Source: Ottelia alismoides (lineage: Eukaryota; Streptophyta; Magnoliopsida; Alismatales; Hydrocharitaceae). Taken from it: a DNA stretch of 64,000 nt. The notes under the pieces are model-generated. The model ran no database searches. It saw only the letters and a program-made list of their open reading frames with translations, and was not told the origin of the DNA. Below, piece after piece: positions 47,898 to 60,931 of this stretch. Within the stretch, counting starts at the first letter, position 1. Every line of letters starts with the position of its first letter. The position numbers and the translations under genes were made by a program. Location of the stretch: NCBI GenBank assembly GCA_037367405.1, contig JAZKJV010006950.1, forward strand, positions 644,581 through 708,580. The letters are read 5' to 3'.

Positions 47898-48730
47898 CAT
47901 TTTACCCATTTATTTATTATTAAAAATCAAATAAAAATAAGAATAATATTATATGTACATAAAATAACATAAAATAAAATAAAAGGTCAAAAAATAAGCA
48001 AAAGAAAATCATAAGAAAATTGTTTTTTATTGTTTTAATAAGTATTTAATTTTTATCTATGTGTAAATGGCATCATATCTCTTGAACTTCTACACGAAAG
48101 TTGTAGATCTCATCAAGATGTACAACCTTTATATTTTCACTTTTTCCAATTCATCTTCTAACTAATTCTTTTTTTTATTTTTTGTTGTATTTAATTATTT
48201 AAGTCAATTTTAACTGGGCCACGTGGCATCTCTGGAGCTGGCCACATGGCCCATTCTTCTCGCGCCACTTGCCTTCATTCTGGGTTGTTAGATGGCTTGG
48301 ATCAGCCTCATCCAGCCGTTGATCTGGGCTACTATTGTGAACCATATGATGAGGCAAGATCTGGTTCAAATCTAACCATTCATTTCTGCCTTAAGCTTAT
48401 CCGTTAGATCTCTTCAACGGACGGTTGGGGCTTCGTCCCCAACCTCCAAGTGTTGTCCCCGCTCTGCAAACTGCTTCTAACTTCCCCTCTTCACATATTT
48501 TTTCCAGTCATCTCGACCTTCCCTCCAACCAACTGCTACCTCCAATCCCTTTTCAAGCAACCACCTTCTTCGCCCTAATCATAACTTCAATATCCTTCTA
48601 ACCTATGTGCATCTCCCATTGGTTGAAACCACCAGTGCAACTACCTGGAAACCACTCTTCACCTTCTTCAAATACCCCTTAACCGGTTGCATCATTGGTG
48701 TCCATCCTTTGAGCGAAGAAGGCCCTTAGC
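47898..48730 (+). repeat. Degenerate Athila-type LTR remnant (right copy)
   Basis: Same as 2813-3645, and likewise cut by the start of LTR1 after TTAGC. Confidence 0.5.
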
Positions 48731-50547
48731 TGATGATCGAAAAATCACGAGGATCTCTTTATCAGGATAAGGTAAAAATATTCGGTGTCGTTGTGACCCG
48801 GATAGAGAAACTCGGTCAACAAGAAAAATTATTCAGACCACCAACTAAAGATCTAAAATCAATAGAAATCAAAATAGCGGTCCTCGCTAAATGATTAACT
48901 TGGTATAGCACCCAGGGTCGAACTCAGGGAGCACGAATTGGCCTTGCGGCCTACGAAGTAGTCAAGATCAAAAATGAGAAGAAAATATATTTTTGGTGGG
49001 TTTTTATAATTTTTTAATGTTTTTGTAATTTTGATTTTATAAGAAAAGGTAAAAGTAAGCAACACTCAACAATTTATTTAATCAACCAAAAGGCTCCGAA
49101 AATTCAAACAAAAATATTTTTATGTTTTTTAGGTTTTTTAGTGTTTTTGGTGAATTTTTCAGATTTTTCCAATTTTTATATGATTTTCTAAAAATCAAAA
49201 AGAGGGAAAACAAGGAATCACTGTCCAGCCAGACTTGAAAGGTCACTAAAAATATAAAATGGACCTATAAAAGTTTGGAGGTAATTTTTATGAAAAGTAC
49301 AAGCAAAAACTAAGATTCAGAAAAAGAGTTGTATTTTTTTGATTTTTCTAGAATTTTTATAATTTTTATGAGTTTTTTAGGGTTTTGTAATTTTTAAGGT
49401 TTTTATAATTCCAAAAATTACGAAAGTTGCATAGAAAATAAAAGACACTAAAACTAACTTACACTAATTTTTTTAAATTTTTAAAAGAGTTTTTATATTT
49501 TTCTTTGATGTTCTAAATCAGACAGTAATAAAAACCACTGTTTTTTAATTATTAAAAATATCAAAAAGCCTCAAAAATGTCCCAAAAATTTAGGAAAAAT
49601 TTTACATTGTGGCAAAAGCCACGTTTTTAAATTTAACCTAATTTGGATTTAATTTGCTATTTTATTCAATAAAAATAAAGGCTCACAGTGCACATGGACC
49701 TAAATGTAAGCAAAAAATACTTTCAGGGGCCAAACAGTAACAACTCTAGAAAGTGCAGGGGCCCTTGTGCAAAAATCCCACAAAAGCGTGTGTGATGCAC
49801 GTGTGTCAGACACGGAGGGGGCATATATGTAAATCCTATTTATAAAAATGCAAACAATAACATCCAGGAAATACAAGATAGAAAGTGCAAAAAGACCAGA
49901 TCCTCATGTGTCGATGCATGTGGTATACACACACAAGGACTATAATGCAAATACAGTAAACATAGAGGTCCGATATACAAATTTTCCAAAATAAAAACAA
50001 CGGAATAAAATATTTATAGGGCTATGCTACAAATGCAAAAAAAGGAGGGGCCTAAGTGCAATTACCCCTTATTAAAGCAGACGGTCGAAGAGGCGCCACG
50101 TGGATGATCGGGCGGTGGAGATGCGCTGATGCCTCTTCGAAGAACTCGGGCCTTGATCTGACGGACGAGGGGTTGCCAAGTGTGGATCGGATGGTTGACG
50201 AACGAGGGCACCCCTTCGTCTGGATGGGCGGTCCCGATCAAACCCCAGGGGGATCTGACGGTGGCTGGAGCTCCTCAAAATAGATGGCTGAAATCAAATC
50301 TAGAGCGTCGGGGCTAATCGGACGTCTGAGGAGAGTCCTCCAAGAACTGCTCGCCGGCGAGCTTCGCTGGCTCCGTGAGCATGATGGGGATCTCCTCTTC
50401 GGCTGCTGGGATGTGAAACGTAATCGTCAAGGTGATTCGCAGCTGATGCACTCCTCCGATGAGGTCGGGGGGCTCCGAGGAGCTCCACGAGGGCGGAGCT
50501 GGGCCTCTGTGCTCAATCGACTCGACCCTCAGATGGGTCACTTGGAC

Positions 50548-50859
50548 CTGCAAAACACCACAGAAAGGCTCCTAGGTCGAGGGCAAATTGTCTCGACCCG
50601 TCAGTGGGTGGAAAGGGTGGTCGGGTGCGTCGATATAGGTGACCTCCGGCAAGGTGACGGCGGAGGAGGTCGAACCTCGGTTCCGGGGTGAACCAAGAGG
50701 AATAGCTGGGTGAAGAATGTGAAGGGAAGTCTCGCGAAGGTGACGGCGTAGTCCGATGATCGAATCGATGAGCGAAAGGACGTGAATCGGTCGGCGATGG
50801 CGGAGAACCAATTTGGACGAAATGGAAAATTAGGCTAAAATAAATGGAATCGAAGTTAC
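50548..50859 (-). other. Candidate LTR leader intron (312 bp)
   Basis: On the minus strand: donor CACTAG|GTAACT, acceptor TGTTTTGCAG|GTCC. The TATA box lies about 255 bp upstream of the donor. Confidence 0.45.
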
Positions 50860-51499
50860 CTAGTGACTGGAGTCGACTGTGGGTGAGCTTGAGGAGCTCT
50901 GAGGGTTATCGCCTCAAGGAAGCGTCAGATTTCGAGGCTCAGCGCACCTCACAACGGTGCACGACGACGAGGGTCGCCGGATCGATGGCTGGAGGCTCCC
51001 TCTCCTCTCTGCAACACCCTCCTCGCGCAGCTGTCACTCTGGAGAAGAAGATGGAGGTCCTGGGACGAAGGGGCGAAGCCAAGGATAGCGGGAATTGTAC
51101 GGCGAAGGTGGAGCTTTATACTGCTAGGGGTCCTAGAAGGAGGTCGGGCGAGATGGTCGGAGCTCGGATCCCTAGGCAATACTCCGGGCGAGAATCTCGG
51201 ATCATCAAGGGTCAAATATTGCCTGGGGTTTGGGTAAATGGAGGTCGGATCGAGTGGGGTAATTGGGAGAAAACGGGTAGAACGCCCGATACTGACGGAT
51301 TGGGTCGCGGGGGAGAGTTGACTGGGGGTCAACAATCCCCCGCGGACCAATCACAGACCGCCAATTATTAAAGATTTTTAAATTCAATTAAAATTAATAA
51401 ATAACCTTATTTCGAAAAACTTAAAACATGAAAAATGTTTATTTATTTTCAAATTATTTTTTAGTGATTTTTATTTATTTTTTTAAAAAATAAATAAGG

Positions 51500-52262
51500 T
51501 ATTTACATTATATTATTATTATATATAGGTATATACATAAAAGGAATTTTGATTTTTATTTTTAATTATTTATTTTTATACAATTATTCCAATTTTAAAT
51601 TTTATTTATTTACAAAATAAAATTTGGAATAATAAGGTATTTTTATTTTATTTTTATGAGGTATTTACAGGGGTTAAATAAATATGGGTATATACATATG
51701 TACATGGCATATACACAGAGTGGGAATTGATTTTTATTCTTTTTATTTTTATTTTTATTTTTCTGATTTTTATTTTATTTATTTACATCATGAAATCTGG
51801 AATATAGATATATTTTTGTGATTTTTATTACTTAATTACAAGGAGAAAATAATTAGATATGTTATTTTATGTACATGGTCTATTTACACTGATGAGAGGT
51901 ATTTTGTTTATTTTTATTTTTATTTTATTTTTTCCATTTTTATTTTGGTTTTATTTTTATGAATATGTACAAAATATAAGAAACACTTTTAAATTTTTAT
52001 TTTGAGGAAAATAATTTTACTTATTTACATGGGTATATGTACACACAATTGAGCTTCTCTATCTCTCTCTACTTGAATTCTTTTGCGGTCAGGCCCATGC
52101 TGAGCCCTCCCTTGGGATTAGGTCACTCAATATTTATTCTAAATATTTCCCTATTTTTCTTGTGTTTCTTTATTCCTTTATTTTTACATAAAATCATGCT
52201 AATTATGCATATTTATATGATGCATGTGTTTTGGCAATTTATGATATTTGCATATATTTACA
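51500..52262 (-). promoter_or_regulatory. UGUAAAUA cluster in LTR1 U3 (seven copies)
   Basis: On the RNA sense (minus) strand TGTAAATA occurs at 51500, 51607, 51662, 51780, 51881, 52022 and 52255 (left plus coordinates). U3 of the 3' LTR is the 3'-UTR of the element RNA. UGUANAUA is the known core recognised by PUF-family proteins; binding here is inference. Confidence 0.5.
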
Positions 52263-52326
52263 AGGTATTTTGCTCAAGTTTCTAGCTAAAATAAAGGAAT
52301 ATAGAGTGACGAAGTGGGATTGATCA

Positions 52327-53888
52327 CCCCCCTATACTTTACTTTTGCTAGTCCCTTAGCAAACACTTATTTGAAAAAGAAGTGCAAAAGAGAAAAAAAA
52401 AGAAAAAGAGGCGAAATCAAGGTTGATTATTAAATTTTCCTTCATTAAATTGAAATATGGAGCTCGGTCAGACCTTTGGATTATTAATTTGTCGGAACCT
52501 TATTTGGACTTAAGCTTAAAACTTAACAGCCTCTAAGTTCCACCAATCTATGGTCAAGACTCCTCAATAAACCAGATCAGAACAAGTCTACATACACAAA
52601 CTCTAATGACCATGAATCTTTCCCTGTACTGTGTAAGTGATATGTAGCTCCCCACCTCAGAAGTAACAAAGAAACAACCTCCCTCAACCCGGTAACTCTA
52701 ATGCCTCGATCTAGCAACTCTTTCCTCGAGAAGCGGGGTATTCCCTTCTAAGTTCAAGTGCAACCGACTCAAGAAGAGGAGGAAGAAGAGAATGGACCAT
52801 GGCCAGTGTAGCCATGTATTCTTGGGAGCTCTAACCAGTGTAGTTGAGTCTCCCGCTGCAAGCTTCATGAGATGGAACATGTATACCATAAGCTTTTGCT
52901 TTATTTGACTATATACACTCCGGTGGGGATTATTAAATTTTCAATCCGACCCACCACTTTTTTGGAGTTCTTTTCTTTTTGCACATTTTTTCATGTGCAT
53001 CTGTACAACGTATCTACATGGTGCAGCATATATACAAGGAGTTTTTCCACTTGAGCCAGTAGACTATCCCTCTTTTGAAGCTTTATTGCAACCCACGACT
53101 TCTGTCTTTAGACTTCATAACCACCAGACCAAGTTGAGACGCACTTCCTTCACTATAAGAAGAAGAGAGGTTCCGCCTAGAAGTACTACCCTCATATGCT
53201 ACCCCGAGCCAAAGGAAACTGCCTCCTCACCACCTCATCCGTGGAGAGCTATGTGTAAAGTGCCGGTGCAAGTAAAGCCATTGTCTCTGAGAGTCATGCG
53301 TCTGTTGTTAAGTGCTCTACTTAGGCTCATCAAGATGACATATGCTCATAGCCTAGTGGACTCAAAGAATTAAGTCCCAATGGACCTAAAAAGTCTCTAT
53401 CCTAAGCCCTATAAGGTTCCTCTTATTGTTAGGTGGATTAAGGTCTTAACAAAGCTCCATTTGTCAATTTAATTCTAGGCCAGTTTAAATGTCAACTATG
53501 ATTTAGAAAAACTGTGCAAGTATTTACAAAGATGTTATTTTACAAAGATGCAATTTACAAATATTTACAAAGGTGCAAAATTTTTTAAAAATGTTTGAAA
53601 CATGGATGTATGCATGAATGCGAAGTTTTGCAAAATATTTACAAAAATTTACACAAGGTTTTTGCAAACTTTTTGTTTTTCAAAACATTTTAGAAAAATT
53701 TATATTATATACATAATTTTGATATGAAAATATTTACAAGCTATTTACACAAAAAGATTTTACAATCATTTGTACAAAAATAATTTTACAAATAAATATG
53801 TATGTGCAAGAAGAGTTTTATGTACAAGGGAAAAAATTTTAATTTTTATGGATTTTTAGCCATTTTATTTATTAACACACTCACACAA
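52327..53888 (-). other. E1 3' region between pol and LTR, non-coding
   Basis: It is conserved with 61559-63110 of the next element. I see no sense-strand protein. Further TGTAAATA words (sense strand) lie at about 53520-53740. Confidence 0.7.
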
Positions 53889-54284
53889 AGTACGAGTTAT
53901 GGCTAAAGTATATATGAAATATATACACCCCCCCTATAATTAGCTCGAACGATGTCCTCAGAGTGATCAAGAGCGATGAAGAAGACATAACTCGTGCTTA
54001 GTATAGGGAAGTGAAAAGGAATGGCTATGTACAAAGACGAATCAAAGAATAGAATGAAGAGGACTCGGTGTTTCCCCCTATACTTACGATCAAGTAATCC
54101 TAAGTATAGCAAGCTGTACATGAAGGGAAATCCGATTGAAAGGATGTACAGAGTCTACCCCCCCTATACTTAGGGTTAACTATCCCTAAGTATAGGCAAC
54201 AAAACAGGGGTAGAAAGAATCGAAAGAATATCTGAGAGTCCTACATCCCCCCTATACTTAGGGTAAAGTACACCCTAAGTATAG
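53889..54284 (-). repeat. Hairpin / polypurine-like array in E1
   Basis: Three hairpins with arms CTATACTTAGGG / CCCTAAGTATAG (one variant CTATACTTACGAT) lie at 54078-54109, 54164-54195 and 54252-54284. A looser inverted pair, TACGAGTTATG / CATAACTCGTG, encloses 53890-54000. On the sense strand each hairpin is followed by GTATAGGGGG(G), like the true polypurine tract at 52327. Confidence 0.85.
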
Positions 54285-54404
54285 CATAATCATAAGATGA
54301 GAAAAGGGATGTGGGACTAAAGAATAGAGTGATATGGACAACTGGATCTATACAAGTCGGAAGAACAGTGATAATCAGGCGTGAGATGCAATAGATATGA
54401 GTCA

Positions 54405-57400
54405 AGAGACCACATCTCGCGTAAAGTGAATAGGGGCAACATCAACGACCCGTGGCTCATGATCTAGATATGGCTTGAGCCGCTGGCCTTTCACTCGAAA
54501 GGTAGCATCAGAAGACAACTCAGATATATCAATACTCCCATTGTCATGCACCTTTCTAACCAAATAGGCTCCCTTCCATTTGCTTTGTAGCTTCCCTGGA
54601 AATAATCGAAGCCTAGCATCAAACAGCCATACTCTCTGTCCTGGCTCAAACTGCTTGTGGCTGATATGAGAATCATGTCACTCCTTCACTCTCTCCTTAT
54701 AATGTAGGTTGTTTGAGAAGGCGGTATCACGAAGCTCCTCCAGGGCTGCTAACTCTACCCTCCTCTGATCTCCTACACTCTCTGGATCCAAAAGTATATC
54801 TGTGACTGCCCAAAGTGACCTATGTCTCAGCTCAACAGGTAAATGGCACGGCTTGCTATAAACGAGGCGAAAGGGAGATGTACCCAAAGGAGTCTTGAAA
54901 GACGTCCAATATGCCCACAAGACCAAGTCCAAAAGCTGTGACCAATCCTTTCGGTCAGGGCGGACGACTTTCTGCAATATAGTCTTGATCTCCCTGTTCG
55001 ACACTTCAGCAAGACCATTCGTCTGAGGATGGTATGGAGTGGCAACTCGATGGTCTATGCTGAACTCGCTAGCAAGGACCTTTACCTTGTCGTTGACGAA
55101 ATGAGACCCCCCATCAGATATCAACACTCTAGGAACCCCGAACCGTGAAATGATATTCTTCCTCAAAAATCTGCAAACATTCCTAGCATCTGCGGTTCAG
55201 GCGGGGATGGCCTCAACCCAACGACTCACGTAATCTATGGCCAACAGAATGTACTCGAATCCCTGACTCCTAGGGAATGGACCCATGAAATTGATGCCCC
55301 ATGCGTCAAAAACCTCACAGAAGTGTATGGGCTGCATCGGCATCATATCACGCTATCCACAAGTGCCCATCCTCTGATAGTCAGTACATCTCTTCACGAA
55401 CTCATCAGAGTCCTTGAAGAGAGTAGGCCACCATAGGCCGGATTGGAGCACTTTCTGTGTCGTTCTCCTCCCTGAGTGATGTCCTCCTGCCTCAAGCTTG
55501 TGGCAGTAAGTAAGGACGCTGTGGTGCTCCTCCCGAGGAATGCACCTACGCCAGATACTATCCCCTTCCTCGTGGTAAAGGATGGGATCCTCCCAATGGT
55601 AAAACTTGGCCTTCGCGAGGAAGGTCTCAAGTTTCTTCCTGGGCCAATCTTGTGGAACTTTCTTGGCGACAAGATAGTTCACAATATCAACATACCATGG
55701 GAGTGAGGCGATAGAAAGGATCGCCTCATCTGAGAAGGTCTCACAAATAGGGTCAATCTGCTCAGAATCCTCAAGATACTCCAATCGGGAGAGATGATCC
55801 ACCACCACATTCTTGACTCCAGGCTTATCCTTAATCTCTATGTCAAACTCCTGGAGTAGAAGGATCCATCTGGTCAATCTAGCTTCGGCATCCTTCTTTA
55901 CCATGAGGTACCTGATGGCGGTATGATCAGTGTAAATGGTCACTCTAGATCCAATGATGTAAGATCTGAACTTATCTGGGGCGAAGACTACGGCTAGCAT
56001 CTCCTTCTCTATGACGGTATAGTTCTGTTGCGCGGCATCCAATGTACGGCTAGCGTAGTGAATGGAAAATGGGACTCAATCCCTCCTCTATCCCAGCACG
56101 ACCCCCAAGGCAAAATCAGAGGCGTCCGTCATGATCTCGAATGGGAGAGACCAATCAGGTGGCTGGAGAACAGGAGCCTCTATAACACATCTCTTGAGAG
56201 TCTCGAATGATGATAGACACTTATCATCTACAAGGAACTCGGTGTCTTTCGTCAACAGATCAGCCAACGGTCGGGCAAGCCTGCTAAAATCATGAATGAA
56301 GCGTCGGTAGAAACGGACGTGCCCCAGAAAAGACCGTAACTGTCACAAGTTGGACGGTGGATCGAGTTTTCTAATGACATCTACCTTGGCCGGATCAACC
56401 TCCATGCCCCTATTGGAGATGATGTGGCCAAGCATCATCCCTTGAGTCACCATGAAGTGACTCTTCTCCCAAGAAAACACTAGGTGAACCTCTATGCATC
56501 GCTGAAGGACTCGGTCTAGGCAGTCAAGACAGGAGTCGAATCCGTCGTCGTAGACCGAGAAATCATCCATGAAGACCTCCAAGCACTCCCCCACCATGTC
56601 CGAAAAGATAGACATCATGCATATTTGAAATGTCACAGGGGCGTTGCATAGCCCAAATGGCACGCGTCTAAAGGCATATGCCCCAAAGGGACAGGTGAAG
56701 GTGGTCTCGTCTTGGTCCTCGGGCGCGATGGCCACCTGATTGTAGCCGTAGTACCCATCCAAGAAGCAGTAGTGGCTCTTCTCTGGCAGTCTCTCAATGA
56801 TCTGATCAATAAAGGGCAGAGGAAATGATCCTTCTTGGTGGCCTGGTTGAGTCGTCTGTAATCTATGCAGACCCTCCAAGAAGTGGGTACCCGGGTAGCG
56901 ATCTCCTCTCCAGACTCCGTGACAACTGTAGTGATGCCCGTCTTCTTGGGCACCACATGCAACGGACTGACCCACTTGGAGTCGGAGATGAGGTAGATAA
57001 AATCGACGCTCCACCACTTTCGAAATCTCCTTCATGACAACCTTTCTAAGATTCGGGTTCAGCCGCCGCTGGAACTCACGCGACGGATTTGCCTCATCCT
57101 CGAGATAGATGTGGTGAGAGCACAGAGCCAAACTCATCCCCTGGAGATCGACTACACTCCATCCTATCGCCTTGCGGTTCTTTTCAAGAACCCCCATCAG
57201 ACAAGATTCTTGCTCTCCAGTCAAATCAACGGAGATAATGACTGGGTGCATCTCATGCTCACCCGCAAGGAACCTATACTTCAGCGATGCTGGTAGTGGC
57301 TTCAGCTCTGGACAAGTCGGTGCTGACAAATCTGGCTTCTGAAGAATCCGAGTGTATGCTATCAAATCTGCACGGGAGAATGAGAACTCTCGCTCGCAAA

Positions 57401-58662
57401 CTGGATCGGGAGAAGGCTGCTCAACTGGTATGTCTCTGCTCTGCTCAGAATCAACCTCCTCTCTAGATGTAGGCTGAATGGAAGTCAAACACTGTGTGAA
57501 ATCATCAATCTCTGCCCAGTCAGTATCTGACTCCGAGGGATCATACTCACAAAAATCTGTATCGCGATCAAGAACCGAATCTACGGCCTGAAATGTATCC
57601 TGGACCAGGAATGTGCTCTCCAAGCTCTCCTCTGCTGGCGTCTCTGCATCAGCGAACTCTGAAGGTGAGAGGATGGCATGTGCGATTGGATCTGCCCAAA
57701 CTGCCTCATCATCTGTAATCACAAAGTCACAGTCCTGGTGGATGTCTCGCCCTGCCTCTGTCATCTGCTCTGAATCTTTGGTCGGCTCTGAGCAATCTGA
57801 ATCTCTCTCTCTAGTCTCCTCGATCGTCTCTATTTGTATACTCTCGCCCTCGACGCGAAAGTACACCTTCCCGCTATCATGGTCGGACACTGCCTTGGTT
57901 GTGGCCAAGAACGGGCATCCTAAAATGATGGGGGCATCGATCACAGACTCAGGGATCTCCATGTCCAACACTACGAAGTCCACAGGGAATTTCAGGCCCT
58001 GAATTGTGACAACAACGTCCTTCAGCAACCCCTTCGGCCTCTTGACTGATCGATCAGCAAACTGAAGGACCATTCTGCTCTATCAGAGAGTGCCCAACTC
58101 GAAGTGGTCGAGAAGGGCTGCCAGAAGTAGGTTGATCGAAGAACCGTGTCTAATAGAGTGCGGTTAAACATCTGCTCATGAATGTGGCATCTGACATACG
58201 AGGCTCCTGCATCTGGCCTCTTAGCTGGCAGACGGTTCTGTATCGCGAAACAAGTGGCTCTGGTAAGCACATGGATCTCAGACTGATGGTTCCTCCTCTT
58301 CCTCCTAACTGTGATCCTGTCTCTGAGTGATATCTGGAGTAGAGGAATGTGCTCCAAGGCCTCTTGTAGAGTCAGCTGAATATGGAATCGATCTATCATC
58401 TGCTGGCTGAACTCTATCTGATGACTCTTTTGGGATTTTCTATTTTCTTCCCCTTTCCCATGTGAAGTGCTCGTGGAAAGGGGATCACAGGGTCCTTCTC
58501 AGATGAAGGACTAGGAGAGGGTCTGGCATGCTCATGAATAGCAGAGTCCACACAAACATCATCAATCAACACATGTGGATCCGAAAATAACATACCCTTT
58601 CCTTTATTTCCAGAAATGTCCTGAGATACAGATATAGATGGAAAAACAACAGGACTAGTGAA
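54405..58662 (-). pseudogene. Athila E1 gag-end and pol remains
   Basis: Read from high to low coordinates. A gag remnant runs 58660 to about 58080. The protease region follows: FPVDFVVLDME, then PIILGCPFLAT (about 58000-57890). A long acidic linker occupies 57880-57330. RT (57100-56343) has LPFIDQII, QVAIAPEDQDETTFTCPFG and the catalytic FMDD near 56560-56573. The segment before LPFIDQII is out of frame and returns. RNase H follows (about 56060-55780; TDHTAIRYL). The integrase zinc region (55530-55370) keeps both histidines but reads RCTDYQR where the second cysteine is expected. The catalytic core (55166-54680) has SDGGSHF and YHPQTNG. An in-frame stop splits off the C-terminal domain (54680-54405). 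Most of gag, the primer site and the 5' LTR end are missing. Confidence 0.88.
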
Positions 58663-59977
58663 AAGTAGCCAAAATTGGCTAGAAAATCAAGGAACACAAC
58701 CCTAAACAGTAGCTAATTTTTAGAGAATTTTTAAAGGAGTTTTTATATTTTTTTGTGATTTTTCAATCTAGACAGTAACAAAAATTGAGGTTTTTGAATT
58801 TTAAAAAATAGCAAACAAACTCAGAAATGTCCTCAAAAATCTACAAAAATCCTACACCATGGCAGGAGCCATGTCTCAAATTTTCGTTGGATTTGGAGGT
58901 GATTTGATATTTTATTCAAAAATGACAAGAGGGCAATGTGCACAGGGACTGAAATGCAAATACCCCAAAGTTCTGGGGGTCCCGGTGCAATTAACCCAGC
59001 AAATCACGCGCCAAGCGCGTGCCTGGGGCACTCAGGGACCTATATGTAAGGAAAACAAGTCTCGAGGACCTATTGGTAACTCGTACCAAAAGTCCAGGGG
59101 GCTCAGTAGCAAATAACCCAAAATAAAACGCACATGCGTAAAAACAACCACGCACAGGGGTATAAATGCAATTAATTAAAACCTTTCATTCATTCATAAA
59201 CAACCAGAACTACAAGGGCAAAGTCTGCAAATAACCCAAAACAACACGTGACGAAGCACGTGGCTCACAACAGGCAGGGGTATAAATGCAAGGAAAATCA
59301 AGTACGGGGTCCACAGTGCAATTTTCACAAAAATAAAAGAACTACGCTAAGTAATTACAGGATTAAAAACTAAATGCATAAAGTAAAGGGGGCCTAAGAC
59401 AATTTACCCCTTCTTTATTATCCGAGGATCTGGATGCGCGACGCGTAGCGAATCGAACGGCTGTGGTAGCGTGCCGCACACTAAAGGAACCCTCGGCACG
59501 ATCCGATGGCTGTAATGCACCCACGTGGCAGATCCAACGGCTGTGGTATGTTGTGGGGCTGCGAAGGACTCCTGGCTCGGATCGGATGGAGGTGGTGAAG
59601 CCACGTGTTAGATCCAACGGCTGCGATACGTCGTGGCTTAACCTTGCTGCTCAACGGTGATGATCGACCCCAGGGAGATCTGATGGCCAGTGCTTCTCCG
59701 TGGATGAACGGGCGAGATCTAAACTGGAGCGTCGAGGTACGATCAACGGCTCTGGAGGATGCTGGAAGAACTGATGGCCGGTGAATTTCGCCGGCCTCGT
59801 GAAGGCGCCTCCGGCCTCCTCTGCTGCGCCTGAGTATCGGAGGAGCTCCGGCGTGGAGGTGCGCAGCTGCTGATGTCCTCCGATGCCCCAGCTGAGCTCG
59901 GGGGAGCTCCGACAAGGGTGGCGGAGGTGAAGATATTGGGCTGAGTATCGAGAGGCCTCAGATGGCCTCTGCTGGAC

Positions 59978-60288
59978 CTGCAAAACCCCTCAGGAGATTC
60001 GCGGGTCGAGGGCAAAGTGCCTCGACCCAGTTAGGCGACGTGAAGGTGACTGGTGCGTCGGGGCGGCGAGCTCCGGCGAAGGTGGAAGACGGTGGAGCTC
60101 GGTTCCCAGCTCCTGTGCGAGCTGGGTTGTGCGAGTGGGTGGAGAACGTGCGGCGGAGAGAGGCGAATGTGATGGTCGGGTCCGATGGTCGAATGATGGT
60201 CGGAACCGGGGCGAATCGAAGAAAGATGACGGCGGAGCAAATTGGGGGTAAACGGAAATTGGACGAAATGGCTAAGTTAAGTGACTAC
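59978..60288 (-). other. Candidate LTR leader intron (311 bp)
   Basis: On the minus strand: donor TCACTCAG|GTAGTC, acceptor GGTTTTGCAG|GTCC. Same place as in LTR1. Confidence 0.45.
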
Positions 60289-60931
60289 CTGAGTGAAGGA
60301 GTAGACTATGCTGGAGCTGGGGGTGCTCCCGGTCGTCGCCTCGAGGGACGTCTGGGCCCGAGGCTCGGAGCTCGCTCAGGTGGCAGAGCTGCGGCGAGTG
60401 CTTCGCCAGATCGATGGTTTTCACCTCCTCTCCTCGCTGCAACAGGTCGAGGCGCGAGCTGTCACCTCTCTCTCTCTCTGGAGCTCACTGGAGAATGAAG
60501 TAAATGGCCAAAGATGCCGATTGAAGGTGGCGGAGCTCGACGTATATATGGGTGCAGATCCGACTAGGGCTGGCCGGGTAGGGCAATGGAAGGCGCGGAT
60601 CCCGAGGCAAGGGCTCCGGCGAGGATGTCGGATGTAAGGAGAAGAAGTAGGACCCGGGGTTTGCGGAGATGGCGAGCGGATCGAGCGCGGAAAAAGAGGA
60701 GAAGTCGGGTCGGGCGCGAGATCCGCTGGAGAAGAAGGTCCGCGGAGGGAGTTGACCGGAGGTCAACATCTCCGTGGACCAATGAGAAGCTGCCACGTGG
60801 AAATGATTTGAAAAATCATTTATAAATAGAAAATGGCAGAATTATCAAAAAGTCAAAACATGAAATATTTTTATTTTAATTTTTTCTATTTTTTGGTGAT
60901 TTTTAATTAATTTTTCAAAATAAAACTAAGG

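Larger units (their letters stand above)
45085..49816. repeat. Right copy of the 4.7-kb duplication
   Basis: Partner of 1-4731. Here the flanks are continuous on both sides: copia C runs into it at 45085 and the Athila LTR runs on past 49816. This copy is therefore likely to be in original context, and the left copy the derived or artefactual one. Confidence 0.95.
48731..52326 (-). mobile_element. Athila LTR1 (3' LTR of element E1, 3596 bp)
   Basis: On the minus strand it begins TGATCAATCCC directly after the polypurine tract AAGTATAGGGGGG (52327-52339) and ends TCGATCATCA. U3 (52326 to about 51120) is very AT-rich, a TATAAAG box is at 51114-51120, a candidate leader intron at 50548-50859, GC-rich sequence covers 50080-51370, and the remainder is AT-rich. 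LTR2 (58663-61558) is the closest relative. Confidence 0.9.

Noticed and set aside
50284..51371. Open frames of 135 and 175 residues on the plus strand
   Set aside because: They are antisense to LTR1 in its GC-rich block, with no recognisable domain; the counterpart frames in LTR2 are not conserved.
53082..53373. Antisense frame conserved between E1 and E2 (62346-62585)
   Set aside because: I compared the two: replacement changes are at least as many as silent ones (I/R, E/K, P/L, L/V, A/V against about three silent). No sign of protein-level selection.
54078..54284. CRISPR-like spacing of repeats
   Set aside because: The repeats are hairpins in a plant retrotransposon 3' region, found in both element copies; nothing prokaryotic is nearby.
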